Positions 1 to 8,869 of a DNA stretch of 64,000 nt are shown piece by piece. The DNA is from Rhizobium sp. P38BS-XIX (lineage in GTDB: Bacteria > Pseudomonadota > Alphaproteobacteria > Rhizobiales > Rhizobiaceae), in NCBI RefSeq assembly GCF_012641435.1, contig NZ_JABAIJ010000001.1, positions 496,001 to 560,000 of the forward strand, given 5' to 3'. The notes under the pieces were generated by a model. It saw only the letters and a list, made by a program, of their open reading frames with translations. It searched no databases and was not told the origin of the DNA. Within the stretch, counting starts at the first letter, position 1; every line of letters starts with the position of its first letter. The translations under genes and the position numbers were made by a program.

Positions 1-1777
1 TGGGCTTGTTCAGGTACCAGTGACCCGCCAGTCCTCCGAAGCCGATGATCACGCCCGCATGCTGTATCTTGTTGTTGGCAAAGAGCAATTTGGCGCCGAC
101 GATGCCTGTTCTGTCATAGGCTAGACAGGACACCATTTCCTTCAACCAGCCCGGTTCGATGACCTCGACGTCATTGTTGAGAATGAGAAAGTGATCTCCG
201 GTGGCGGCACTCAGCCCGCGATTGACCGAGCGCGAGAAGTTGAAGGCTTCGGGGGCGACGGCGGCGGAAAAATTGGGATGCGTCTGGCGATAACGCTCGT
301 AGAGATCAAGAACCTCCTGCTTCGTCGAGCCGTTGTCGATGACCAGCACTTCGAAATTCGGATAGTCAGTTTTTTCGAACACGTCATGAAGGATGCGGGA
401 GATCAGATCGAAACCGTCCTTGCTGGGAATGACGATCGATATCTTCGGCCAATCGCGTGGCGGTTCGAATGTGACGCGATGCAGCGTTTTTGTCAGCGCA
501 CCCTGAACGTCGATTGTTTGCTGCTGCCGGGCGAACCGCTCCGTGAGCGCCTTTCTGGCATTTGCCGTCGCCGCCTCCATGAACTTGCGCGAATAGGTCT
601 GGCCGTTGCGCCGCCACCAATAGGCGGGGTAGGGCAGGTGAAGGATACGTTCCTCCGGAATGCCTTCCAGATAGCGCAGCAGCAGGTCGTAATCCTGCGA
701 GCCATCATATCCGGTCCGCAGGTAGCCGATTTCACGCAGTCGGTTGTGGCGATAGACGGAGAAGTGGTTGATGTAGTTGACGCCTGTCAGCAATACGGAG
801 TCATACGCCGGCTTGAGCATGATGCCCGTCGGCTTCAATGTGTCATCGACGACAAGCTCATCGGTGTAGAGAAAGCCTGCATCCGGATTTTGTTCGAGTG
901 TGTGCCTCATGAGCTTGAAGGCATGAGGAGCAATGACGTCGTCATGGTCGAGGAAGGCAACCCATTGACCTTGCGCGTGCGCCAGCCCGGCATTGGTGGC
1001 AGCCGCGATGCCGCCATTGCGGTCGTTGAGCACAATGCGCACATTGGTGCCTTCCGTCCGCTTCGCATACCATTGTCGCGTTTCAGACGAGGTCGAGCCA
1101 TCGTCGCTCAAAATGAGCTCCGTGCCTTGCTCTCCCTGCATCTCGAAGGATCTGACCAGGTCGTCCAGATAGCGGGCAGGGGCGTTATAGACCGGAACGA
1201 CGACGCTCAGCCAATGGCCTGCTGTCGCGGACACCGGCGCAGCGACAAGTTCGGCAGCCAATCGATAGTTTGCGTCGGCGTATTGGATCGTCAGGCTCGG
1301 CGCCCGCTTCCCGAAACGCAATTTTGGTAGTTTCGTCCAATGTTGCGGGAGCTTGCCCAGGTCGATGCGCTCTGCCTTATCGCCGGTGCTCAGGAGTTGC
1401 GAAATATGTTTTTCTGCCGACTTGGCCGAAGAAAATGCTTTGATCTCAAAATGAAATCTCGTCAGGAAGCTGGCGGGGTCGGCACGCAATGCGCAGATAG
1501 TTCCGACCGATCCTACATCGGCCGTGATGACGAAGCGCCGAGCCTCCGATAGCGAAACGGCATCCGCCTCCCGAAAACCGCGGCCCCGATTGATATATAA
1601 TTTGGGATCGATCGGCTCCTCTGCGGCTGTCAAGTGAATGACGAGCAGTCTCTTTCTGAGGGGCGAAAACCGGATCTCGAATGCGGGATCGTCACCCAGG
1701 GATTTCCAAAGATCGGATGCCCCATGCGCGGCGGTATCGCGTTCAAGGTCGGAGTTGGGTAAGATCTTCAGAGCCAT
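1..1777 (-). CDS. Tandem-domain GT2 glycosyltransferase (3' end beyond window)
   Basis: Translating the minus strand from the ATG at 1777 gives an open frame of 592 residues that runs off the left edge, so the C-terminus is missing. Two family-2 glycosyltransferase domains are visible. The first opens with LSVVVPVYN near residue 195 and carries an AFLDHDD metal/nucleotide motif near 277. The second opens with ISIVIPSKD near residue 442 and is followed by LILNNDVEV. The first 190 residues are a separate N-terminal region of unknown role. The family adds sugars from nucleotide donors in the cytoplasm. Here it is the last visible gene of a minus-strand polysaccharide operon, so it probably builds or modifies a surface polysaccharide. 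Sugar and acceptor cannot be told. The start has no strong ribosome site. Confidence 0.85.
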   Translation of the reverse strand, partial: MALKILPNSDLERDTAAHGASDLWKSLGDDPAFEIRFSPLRKRLLVIHLTAAEEPIDPKLYINRGRGFREADAVSLSEARRFVITADVGSVGTICALRADPASFLTRFHFEIKAFSSAKSAEKHISQLLSTGDKAERIDLGKLPQHWTKLPKLRFGKRAPSLTIQYADANYRLAAELVAAPVSATAGHWLSVVVPVYNAPARYLDDLVRSFEMQGEQGTELILSDDGSTSSETRQWYAKRTEGTNVRIVLNDRNGGIAAATNAGLAHAQGQWVAFLDHDDVIAPHAFKLMRHTLEQNPDAGFLYTDELVVDDTLKPTGIMLKPAYDSVLLTGVNYINHFSVYRHNRLREIGYLRTGYDGSQDYDLLLRYLEGIPEERILHLPYPAYWWRRNGQTYSRKFMEAATANARKALTERFARQQQTIDVQGALTKTLHRVTFEPPRDWPKISIVIPSKDGFDLISRILHDVFEKTDYPNFEVLVIDNGSTKQEVLDLYERYRQTHPNFSAAVAPEAFNFSRSVNRGLSAATGDHFLILNNDVEVIEPGWLKEMVSCLAYDRTGIVGAKLLFANNKIQHAGVIIGFGGLAGHWYLNKP

Positions 1778-1828
1778 CGACTATTTAAATCCAGACGCCT
1801 GCGGCGCTTATCATTTATCAAATTTGGT

Positions 1829-3043
1829 CTAGGCCGCATCATCGAGCGGCTCAAAATAGATGCCGGGAAAAGCCGGCGTCGCATGCTCGCGCATTTTCTC
1901 GATGGAGATCCGGGTCGCATCGCGAGCAGCGAGACGGCATTCGCGGTCGCCTACCAATCGATCGATCGTCTGCAGCCAGTCTTCGGCCGTGTTGCCGATG
2001 TGAAACTCTCCGGGAACGGCGCATCGTGTGAACGTCGGGCATCGGGAGAAAATAGCCGCAGCTCCCATGCGGCTGATGTCGATCCGCTTCGTGTCGGCGC
2101 GGCTTGCATTGGTCTTTCCCGAAAGCAGCGGCGCCAAGGCAATGTCCGCACCTTGCTGCGATGTTATCGCAAGATAGGCCGGCCAAGTGAGGGGTGGGAC
2201 AACCGCTATGCGAGCGGAATCGATTCCCTGGCCGCTCCAACGGCGCGCAAGCGTGCCATTGGCAAAAACTTCAAAATGCAGATGGGCATGCTTTTCCATC
2301 GCGGCCTGAACGATCGGCATCAGAAATTCATGTTCTCGCCGGTGAACACCCGTCGCATGATAGACCATCTTCAATGGCATGACCTGGTCGGCTTTCGCCT
2401 CTGATAGATCATTAATCACGTCAGCCGGCATGGGGGCAAGAACGTCGACCTGATGACCCGGCGCTGCCAACGTACCCGCAAGCGTTTCCGTCGAAGTCCA
2501 TATATGCGTCAGCAGCTGGTTAACCCGTGGCAAGGGGCGCACCGCCAGTTTCATGAGCCTGAATTTATAAGGCAAGCTCGCCTCATTGCCGCTGACGACG
2601 GCGCGGATATCGTCATCCACGAAGTATGCGACGCCGGCAAGCTTGTCGCGCCGCTCTTCGAGCCAGCGCAATTGCGGCTGTTTGATGTAGCGGCAGATGA
2701 TGACGAACAGACCATCGCTCTCGATGGCATCGAGGGAATCGTCAAGACCCTTCATGATCACAGGTATGTCGCCGAGCGCTTTGGCCCGCTCGTCGAGATA
2801 GTAGCTGAAACTCGGATTGGGATATCGCGACAGGATAAGCAGCCGCTTCGCCGCACGTTGACGATCGCTCGCCTGGGCGCCGAACGGCCGCGGCTTCGGA
2901 AGCAGTCGATAGACGATGTCGCGCAGGATCTGAATGGGGCTATCCGTTGAAATTTTTAAGCGAAACGATTTTTGATATTGATCAATATGCCGAACGCCGC
3001 TCCCCAGATCAGGAGGCTTGCGCCGAAAACAAGTGCGATCCAA
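1829..3043 (-). CDS. Glycosyltransferase-like protein of the capsule operon
   Basis: An open frame of 404 codons ends 51 bases before the GT2 gene. The protein has a YFVDDDIRAV stretch near residue 140 and a C-terminal half with VVPPLTWPAYL and IALAPLL segments, as in GT-B glycosyltransferases where donor-binding loops sit late. I do not recognise a specific family. The ATG at 3043 would overlap the 3' end of the upstream kpsE-like gene by 88 bases in another frame, which is large. No good in-frame ATG or GTG lies near 2956, so either the overlap is real or a rare start such as ATT is used. Its place between export genes and a GT2 gene suggests a role in capsule or other surface-polysaccharide assembly. 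Confidence 0.65.
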   Translation of the reverse strand: MDRTCFRRKPPDLGSGVRHIDQYQKSFRLKISTDSPIQILRDIVYRLLPKPRPFGAQASDRQRAAKRLLILSRYPNPSFSYYLDERAKALGDIPVIMKGLDDSLDAIESDGLFVIICRYIKQPQLRWLEERRDKLAGVAYFVDDDIRAVVSGNEASLPYKFRLMKLAVRPLPRVNQLLTHIWTSTETLAGTLAAPGHQVDVLAPMPADVINDLSEAKADQVMPLKMVYHATGVHRREHEFLMPIVQAAMEKHAHLHFEVFANGTLARRWSGQGIDSARIAVVPPLTWPAYLAITSQQGADIALAPLLSGKTNASRADTKRIDISRMGAAAIFSRCPTFTRCAVPGEFHIGNTAEDWLQTIDRLVGDRECRLAARDATRISIEKMREHATPAFPGIYFEPLDDAA

Positions 3044-4221
3044 AGCATGCGTTGCGGATACTCTGCCTCGTCCGGTAAATCCGGTGCAAGGAAAGTGTCC
3101 AGATATAGAAGTTGCTGTTTGCTGACGAACTGAACCTGCTCCAACGTTTTCATGCTGATGGCGAACTGCTGTTCCGCGAGGTTCTGCTCAAGCTCTCGCT
3201 GAGACATGTCGACCGAGACATCGGCAAGATTTTTCTCGGAATTGTTTTGCCCGGCGATCTGGCTGTTCAGCTGATCGAGCTGGGTTTGCTTGCTGTCGAT
3301 CTCGCGTTTTAAGACACGCATTTGCGGTGCGTCGCGCGAGACGGTTCCGAGCAAGGCATCATACTTCTGCTGCAGATCGATCCGCTCTTTCTGAACCGAG
3401 GAAATCAGGTTCGTAAGGACGGTTGACGACCCCTCCACACTGAGCACGCCGGTCTGGTTGCGGGCGGCGAGAAGCCGGTCCCGCGCCTTCTGCAGCTGGT
3501 CCTTGGCATTGTCCATATTGGCCTGAGCGGTCGCAATGACATCGCGCCAAACGCGGTTGTTGACGTCGTTGACGACGGATTCCGATGCGGCCACGACCTG
3601 TTGCAGGACTTTTTGCGCGTCGGCTGCGGAAAACGCCCGGACTCGGACCGTCACGATGCCGCTGTTCGCATCGATTTTGACCGAGACCATGCTTTCCCAA
3701 TAATCCAGCAGCTTTTCCGAACTCGTATCGCGCTTCAGCCGCGCGAGCCGATCGATCGAGTCGTTGCCGTAGATTTTCTGTAAATCGAGCTTGTCCTTAA
3801 GCGCGGCCACCATGTCCTTGCTTTTGATGAAGTTGGTGACGATCAGCGTATCCTGAACGATTTGTGCAGCCGGAAGGCCCGTCACCTTGGTCAGCTGATT
3901 ACCTCCAAGCGCGGGCGTGGACGAGCGAACGGTAAAGCGCGTCTCCGATTGATACTGGTCGGAGGCCAGCACAGTGAAATAGAATATCGAAATGACATTG
4001 GGGACGACGAGCAATAGAAACGTCGACACTAGGATTGCCCTGCCGATGATCTGTTGCATCGGACGTGGTCGAAGCCCGACGGCCCGAAACAATTGGCTCC
4101 GCCTCGACGTCGAGAAACGCAGCTTGCGCGCCGTGACGGACAGATTCGTGGCCACGTTGCGGCTATGCTCCGTCGCACTGAGCTGAATCGTCTGGGGCGC
4201 GTTGTCTGTTTCGTGAGCCAT
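2956..4221 (-). CDS. KpsE-like capsule export inner-membrane protein, copy 1
   Basis: A protein of 421 residues from the ATG at 4221, which has an AAGG ribosome site 6 bases upstream; a TTG at 4239 is less likely. It has a transmembrane helix near residues 60-85, a long periplasmic part with coiled-coil heptads (about 200-360), a proline-rich APDLPDEAEYP stretch before the second helix, and a C-terminal helix near 390-412. This is the layout of the polysaccharide co-polymerase family KpsE/CtrB/RkpR, which links an ABC exporter to the outer-membrane channel. It lies 29 bases after the kpsT-like gene. A second KpsE-like gene sits on the other side of that ATPase. Confidence 0.85.
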   Translation of the reverse strand: MAHETDNAPQTIQLSATEHSRNVATNLSVTARKLRFSTSRRSQLFRAVGLRPRPMQQIIGRAILVSTFLLLVVPNVISIFYFTVLASDQYQSETRFTVRSSTPALGGNQLTKVTGLPAAQIVQDTLIVTNFIKSKDMVAALKDKLDLQKIYGNDSIDRLARLKRDTSSEKLLDYWESMVSVKIDANSGIVTVRVRAFSAADAQKVLQQVVAASESVVNDVNNRVWRDVIATAQANMDNAKDQLQKARDRLLAARNQTGVLSVEGSSTVLTNLISSVQKERIDLQQKYDALLGTVSRDAPQMRVLKREIDSKQTQLDQLNSQIAGQNNSEKNLADVSVDMSQRELEQNLAEQQFAISMKTLEQVQFVSKQQLLYLDTFLAPDLPDEAEYPQRMLWIALVFGASLLIWGAAFGILINIKNRFA

Positions 4222-4250
4222 ATCGGGCCTTGTCGGCAATCCCTCGTGTC

Positions 4251-4904
4251 CTATCGATTCAGTCTATAGTACGCTTCGATGGCCTGCTCCACCTTATCGA
4301 AGACGATTAGTCTGCCATCGACCAGCACCATGCCCTTGTCGCAATGCATGTTGATCATGCTCATGCTGTGGGACACCATGATGATGTCGGAGGACTTGCG
4401 GCGATTTTCGAACGCGATGCGGCAGCGCTCCTGAAAACGGGCATCCCCCACGGCCAGAACTTCGTCCACCAGATAACATTCGAATTCTATCGCCATCGAC
4501 AGGCCGAAGGCGAGGCGGGCACCCATGCCGGAGGAATAGGTACGCACGGGCGCGTCGAGATAGTCGCCGAGCTCGGCGAATTCTTCGACGAAACGCGAAA
4601 CGCGCCTGACATCCTCACCATAGGCACGAGCAACGAAATGAACGTTGGCGCGGCCCGTCATCAGCGGATTGAAGCCGCTGGCGAGACCCAACGGCCAAGA
4701 CACCCTTACGTTTTTCGATATTTTCCCGGAGTTGGGCAACATCGTTCCGGCAATCATGCGTATAGTGGTCGATTTGCCGGCACCGTTCACGCCCAGCAGG
4801 CCGTAGGAATATCCCGCCTCGAATTCGCAGCTGACGCGATCGAGGATGACCTTTTTCCCGGCCGCGGTCTTGAAGAACTTCGAGACATTGTTGAAGCGGA
4901 TCAT
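4251..4904 (-). CDS. KpsT-like ABC transporter ATPase for polysaccharide export
   Basis: A protein of 217 residues with a complete ABC ATPase core: Walker A GVNGAGKST at 38-46, signature YSSGMGARLAF from 123, and Walker B CYLVDEVLAVGD from 143. The short length and the degenerate signature (SSGM instead of LSGGQ) are typical of the KpsT/RfbE/Wzt group, which powers export of capsule or O-antigen across the inner membrane. It normally pairs with a KpsM permease, which is absent from this window. The gene is 13 bases after one kpsE-like gene and 29 bases before another, so the three are probably co-transcribed. Confidence 0.9.
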   Translation of the reverse strand: MIRFNNVSKFFKTAAGKKVILDRVSCEFEAGYSYGLLGVNGAGKSTTIRMIAGTMLPNSGKISKNVRVSWPLGLASGFNPLMTGRANVHFVARAYGEDVRRVSRFVEEFAELGDYLDAPVRTYSSGMGARLAFGLSMAIEFECYLVDEVLAVGDARFQERCRIAFENRRKSSDIIMVSHSMSMINMHCDKGMVLVDGRLIVFDKVEQAIEAYYRLNR

Positions 4905-4917
4905 ACGCCGTCCCCGC

Positions 4918-6207
4918 TCATATCCGGTGGTCCTCCACGGAGGCCCATATGAGGGACAGTGTCGCCCATGCGACGATCAACCCCAGCAATATGATCAGCG
5001 GCGTGCTGACGCGGCGTGGGAAAATCGATTCTTCCGGAAGCATAGGTCTTACGAACACGGCCAGATAAAGTGTTTTTCGCAGCGCTTCCGCAAGCACGGC
5101 TTCATAATTCTTCTGCGAGCTCTCGTAGAGCTTTTCCGCGATCATGCGATCGGTATCGAGCCTGGAGTAATCAAGCAGGGCCTTGGCGAGGCTTGCGTTT
5201 TCCGGGCCTGTCAGTTCCGATTTCATCTTGTCGATCTGGGCATCGAGGCTGTTCTTCGCAAGCATCAGCTGCTGAAATGCCGGAGAGTTCTCGGCGTTCG
5301 ACTGCCGCATGACAAAAAGGCGCGTTTCGAATTCCATCTTCTGAGCAAGCAGACCCGTGAGAAGCGTGCCGCTGTTTTTCACCTGTGTCTGGGGGCTCAG
5401 CAATCCCGACGCATTTTGAAATTGATTGAGAGCAACGAGCGCATCGCCGTAAGCCTTGCCGCTTTTCTCCACATCCGCTTTCATGCTTTGAACGATGTCG
5501 TTGCGAGCGCGTTCGGAAAGTTCGTTGATCAGCTTTTCACTCTCATCGATGATCGCATCGGCGAGCTTGACGGAATCGTCCGGAGCAAATGTCCTGACCT
5601 TCAAGGTGATGATGCCGGAGGTCACGTCGATGTAAGCGGTGACGTGGTCGTTCCAATATTTCAGAAACTCTTCATCGGAGTCCGAAGCGCGAAAGCGCGT
5701 CAGAAAATCCGCATCCTGTTTTGTAAACATCGACCGGTAGTCGATTTTTGCGCCGATGCGCTTCAGGATTTCCGTCGAGTGGATGAAGCTGGTCACCACA
5801 TAGGCATCCTGCGAGGCAGAGCGCATGTTGAGGGCATTCGTCGCCCCTCCGCCTCCCGAAGCACCACTCTCGCCGCTGCTGTCGCCGGCGCCGGATACCG
5901 CCCGCACGGCAAAGCGAGCTTCGGCGACATATTGGTTCGAGGCTATGAACGCATAGTAGATGGAACTTGCGACGAAAGGCAGGATCACGAGCAGCACGAA
6001 GCCGAGCAGCCTTAGCGGGGGCTTGCCCCCGGACCGCGTTTCCGGCTCGCGCCCGTCGTGAACCGGAATATATTCGATTTCCTCGATATCGTTCCGCTCG
6101 CGCGTGCTCGGCATCTTGCGCCGAAACAGGGATGGCAGGAAATGCCGCTCGGGTTTTGCCCGAGGATACTCCTGAACTATTGCCTCATCGATGACTGGTT
6201 TTGGCAT
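4918..6207 (-). CDS. KpsE-like capsule export inner-membrane protein, copy 2
   Basis: From the ATG at 6207 the protein has 429 residues; a TTG at 6219 would add four. A cytoplasmic N-terminus of about 75 residues rich in charged residues precedes a helix (LLGFVLLVILPFVASSIYY). A glycine-serine rich loop follows near 120, then a periplasmic domain with helical repeats, an FVRPMLPEESIFPRR proline motif and a final helix. This matches the PCP-3 family (KpsE/RkpR). The start overlaps the upstream gene by 23 bases, so translation is probably coupled. It is clearly divergent from the other KpsE-like protein at 2956-4221 rather than a recent copy. Confidence 0.85.
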   Translation of the reverse strand: MPKPVIDEAIVQEYPRAKPERHFLPSLFRRKMPSTRERNDIEEIEYIPVHDGREPETRSGGKPPLRLLGFVLLVILPFVASSIYYAFIASNQYVAEARFAVRAVSGAGDSSGESGASGGGGATNALNMRSASQDAYVVTSFIHSTEILKRIGAKIDYRSMFTKQDADFLTRFRASDSDEEFLKYWNDHVTAYIDVTSGIITLKVRTFAPDDSVKLADAIIDESEKLINELSERARNDIVQSMKADVEKSGKAYGDALVALNQFQNASGLLSPQTQVKNSGTLLTGLLAQKMEFETRLFVMRQSNAENSPAFQQLMLAKNSLDAQIDKMKSELTGPENASLAKALLDYSRLDTDRMIAEKLYESSQKNYEAVLAEALRKTLYLAVFVRPMLPEESIFPRRVSTPLIILLGLIVAWATLSLIWASVEDHRI

Positions 6208-7333
6208 GTCGGCTTGCAATCGTTTCCGGCAGTTCAGCTGAGTCTGGCTTCATTGCTTCGCGCACATAGTGATCGAAGATCAAGTCCTCTTCGAGCATCA
6301 GTTCGGCAATATGCAATGAACGCAGGCGCGTCGCAATCTCTTCGAGAGCACTGTGTCTCGGGGGTAGCGGAAAATCTTCAACCGAAATCCCAAGCAATTC
6401 GCTGACCGCGTGTTGGAAATAAAGGCTGTCGCTGTCTCGCCCGACAATTGTGAAGCGCGACAGGAGATCGATCGCGGTCGCGACATCCGAGCGCGTCACC
6501 GTCTGCTCCGGTATGGTCGTTGCCAGCTGGCGGGTGACGGGTGACACGAGAACGGTGCGGACATTCTGTGGCGCCTTCTTGAGGGCGTTCTTGAGCGAGA
6601 CCTCGTTGTCGAGATCGACCTCGGCAAAGTGCTCCGCCGCAGGAGCAAGGATGATCTTGTCGCGGTCGCCGAAGAAGGAGATCTGGGTTTTTGCCATTCG
6701 TTTCAGAAGGAAAATCCGCAAGGCCAATTCATAATAAGGATCCGTCAGCAGGGTAATTGCCTTGAAACCCTTATCCAGGAATTCCTCGTAATTGCGCATC
6801 AGCAGTCGCCCGCTAATGTAGATCGATTGAATGGCATTCAGATGAAATGCTTGAAGCGCGGTTTCGTGGCCGAAGCGCTCTACGGAGGAAATCTCGTACT
6901 GGAAGTGGCGGCCGCAGTGATAGTCGAACTTGACCATCGGCAATAGCTGCGTTTCCAACCGGACGACTTTCAGGGGTATGATGGGCGACGTCTGAGGGCG
7001 TCGATAAATCAGCAAGCCAGACTTCGCGTCATGAATCATCAACGACGTGCGCTCGGCCAGATCCGGAATGATCGACGTATCCAGCAAGAATCCGACTCGA
7101 CCGTCTTCATGGCGGCCCGAATCGATGACCGCCTGCTTGACCTGATCGCACGGCAGAACCATCAATTCGCCGTTGGCGTCGGAGATCTTGATGTGCGGCT
7201 TGTCCGAGAACCCGTCGGGTATCAGATAGCCTTCGATCAATGTTCCGTGATCATGTTCGAGGTTAAAAAGCACGGCGGTTTTCCAAAGCCGGCAGCCAGC
7301 AGGGACAAATCGTGGAGAGAGCACTGATGCCAA
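6185..7333 (-). CDS. Uncharacterised capsule-operon protein, 5' end probably frameshifted
   Basis: The open frame has 382 codons but begins at a TTG directly after an in-frame stop. A better start, an ATG at 7400 with GAGAGG just upstream and 12 bases after the preceding gene's stop, lies in a different frame and gives 44 residues (MREFENGEPNQHTAHLDAAG...) before stopping near 7266. The two frames overlap at a CTCTCT run near 7315-7325, so a slip there may have broken one gene of about 400 codons. I do not recognise the family. The C-terminal part (ALEEIATRLR, LMLEEDLIFDHYV) vaguely recalls sulfotransferase-like proteins. It overlaps the downstream kpsE-like gene. Confidence 0.65.
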   Translation of the reverse strand: MASVLSPRFVPAGCRLWKTAVLFNLEHDHGTLIEGYLIPDGFSDKPHIKISDANGELMVLPCDQVKQAVIDSGRHEDGRVGFLLDTSIIPDLAERTSLMIHDAKSGLLIYRRPQTSPIIPLKVVRLETQLLPMVKFDYHCGRHFQYEISSVERFGHETALQAFHLNAIQSIYISGRLLMRNYEEFLDKGFKAITLLTDPYYELALRIFLLKRMAKTQISFFGDRDKIILAPAAEHFAEVDLDNEVSLKNALKKAPQNVRTVLVSPVTRQLATTIPEQTVTRSDVATAIDLLSRFTIVGRDSDSLYFQHAVSELLGISVEDFPLPPRHSALEEIATRLRSLHIAELMLEEDLIFDHYVREAMKPDSAELPETIASRHAKTSHR

Positions 7334-7412
7334 TCACGCTGCCCGCCGCATCGAGATGCGCGGTGTGCTGATTGGGTTCGCCGTTTTCGAATTCCCGCAT
7401 TCAGACCTCTCG

Positions 7413-8276
7413 TCAGCCTTCGACGGGCGTTTTGCGCGCCAGCAGCGAAAAGCTCGGACCGCCGGGATGATCTAGGTTCTCATCGCGAATGATTACATCG
7501 TCAAAGCCAAATTGGCGCAGCAGCGTCAATATATCGTCCCTATGCATCCAGAAGTGCCGATCCTTCATGCCACCACAGAAGGAGGCATTGGCATTGGCGT
7601 GATGATAGCTGCGTTCATAATAGCGAACCGGTGTGCCGTCGACCATTTTGGTCTCGATCTTGCCGCTGAAAGGCAGGCGACGAACGTCCCCCTCCGGCAT
7701 CGCTTCTTCCAGGAAGAAATGCGTCCAGATGAAGACCGCATTCGATCGTTTTGCCAGGAGCCGAAGAAATTCCCCAGGATCGGCCATATGATAGAGAACG
7801 CCTGATGCGATCGCCAGGTCGTAGATCTGCTCGCGCTCGCTGAGCCAGGCGTGGATGTCACCCAGCATGAAGGCGGCATTGGCGATATTCAGAATCTGCT
7901 TGGTGACGAGACACCGCAGAAAGCAAAGGCGGTTTGCTTCGATCGCGTCGATTCTCGAGGCGCCATGACAATTCAGCATGTAGGTGTGCATGCCTTCCAG
8001 AGGGCCGACTTCCAGAACCGTCTTGCCTTCGATGGAGCCGAAGGTGCGCAACGCCCAGTCGATACGATCATCGGCATAGAGTGGCAGCGTGCCCGCGTTG
8101 ACATTCAAATCCGGCGGAAAAGCGCAGTTCCAACCCGGAAGAGCGTCTATGGCATTCTGGTGAGCCGGTACGCCCTGCTCGTACTGATCGAATATCTCCA
8201 GGGGGTTTTTAGATTGCTTGTTTCGGGAGCGTTTTGAGAAACCGAGCATTGACCTAACTTTCATTGCCATCAGCAT
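7413..8276 (-). CDS. SAM-dependent class I methyltransferase
   Basis: A protein of 287 residues with a Rossmann methyltransferase core: motif I VLEVGPLEGMH (about residues 86-96), an acidic strand end DAIEANRLC, a GDIHAWL motif II region and LAIASGVLYHMADP, where CmoB/UbiG-like enzymes have YHL. The resemblance to the CmoB-like group is general, so tRNA modification is possible, but its place as first gene of a polysaccharide export and glycosyltransferase operon favours sugar O-methylation. Several in-frame ATGs (8276, 8270, 8264) make the exact start uncertain. The promoter must lie in the AT-rich gap upstream. Confidence 0.8.
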   Translation of the reverse strand: MLMAMKVRSMLGFSKRSRNKQSKNPLEIFDQYEQGVPAHQNAIDALPGWNCAFPPDLNVNAGTLPLYADDRIDWALRTFGSIEGKTVLEVGPLEGMHTYMLNCHGASRIDAIEANRLCFLRCLVTKQILNIANAAFMLGDIHAWLSEREQIYDLAIASGVLYHMADPGEFLRLLAKRSNAVFIWTHFFLEEAMPEGDVRRLPFSGKIETKMVDGTPVRYYERSYHHANANASFCGGMKDRHFWMHRDDILTLLRQFGFDDVIIRDENLDHPGGPSFSLLARKTPVEG

Positions 8277-8869
8277 TCGGCCGATCGCATGTGGCTATTA
8301 CCAAATTTCGAGTTGAGAAGAATATTTTATTGCGACAGCAGTTTCCCAACCCTCGGCGCCAGGAAAGGCGGTTTCTGCTGCCATTGTCATTGAAATATCT
8401 ATCCTGCTGAAAACCGCGATGTAACAACTTCTAATTACTATAATCCGTCGTCGTCGCTCAAATTAAGGTGTATGCCTCGTATCTCCTGCAGGCAATAGCA
8501 ATCGCCTGAAAAGCAGAGCAAGTGGTATTTATACGGAACATAATGTCGCTATTTCGTCGATTTTCGGGAAAGCGGATGCTTAATGATCCTTTACCATCTT
8601 TCGAAAAATTTAATTTAAAATTGACAAAGAATAGCCGCTCAAATTGCGTTGTTCATATTTGCCGCCTATACCTCGGCGCGATCAGGTTATCATCAATGAC
8701 AAGTGTGTCCGGATGATCGCATCTGATTTTTTTGATTGTATTCGCAGTGTAATGGGCTTGTTGATGAAAGCTCATTATGCTTTTCAAAGCATCGTTAGAT
8801 TTGATGCATACGATGTCGGCGCCAGCCATCGGGTAGTGGCGACAGCTAATAAAATTTGAGGTTGTTCAA
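8277..8869. other. AT-rich divergent intergenic region
   Basis: These 593 bases separate the minus-strand export operon from the plus-strand rkp cluster and must hold both promoters. The stretch is clearly more AT-rich than its flanks. A TTGACA occurs at 8621-8626 but has no matching -10 box at 16-18 bases. Short open frames here (8522-8716, 8644-8859) have no ribosome site or recognisable product. I see no repeats or RNA genes. Confidence 0.6.

Noticed and set aside
191..1330. A 379-codon plus-strand frame at the left edge
   Set aside because: The minus strand here encodes a clear two-domain GT2 glycosyltransferase; the plus frame is its shadow.
8621..8650. TTGACA as a promoter for the rkpU-like gene
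   Set aside because: No -10 box lies at an acceptable distance, and it is about 250 bases from the gene.
8522..8859. Two small plus-strand frames upstream of the rkpU-like gene
   Set aside because: They lie in AT-rich DNA, overlap each other, lack ribosome sites and match nothing recognisable.
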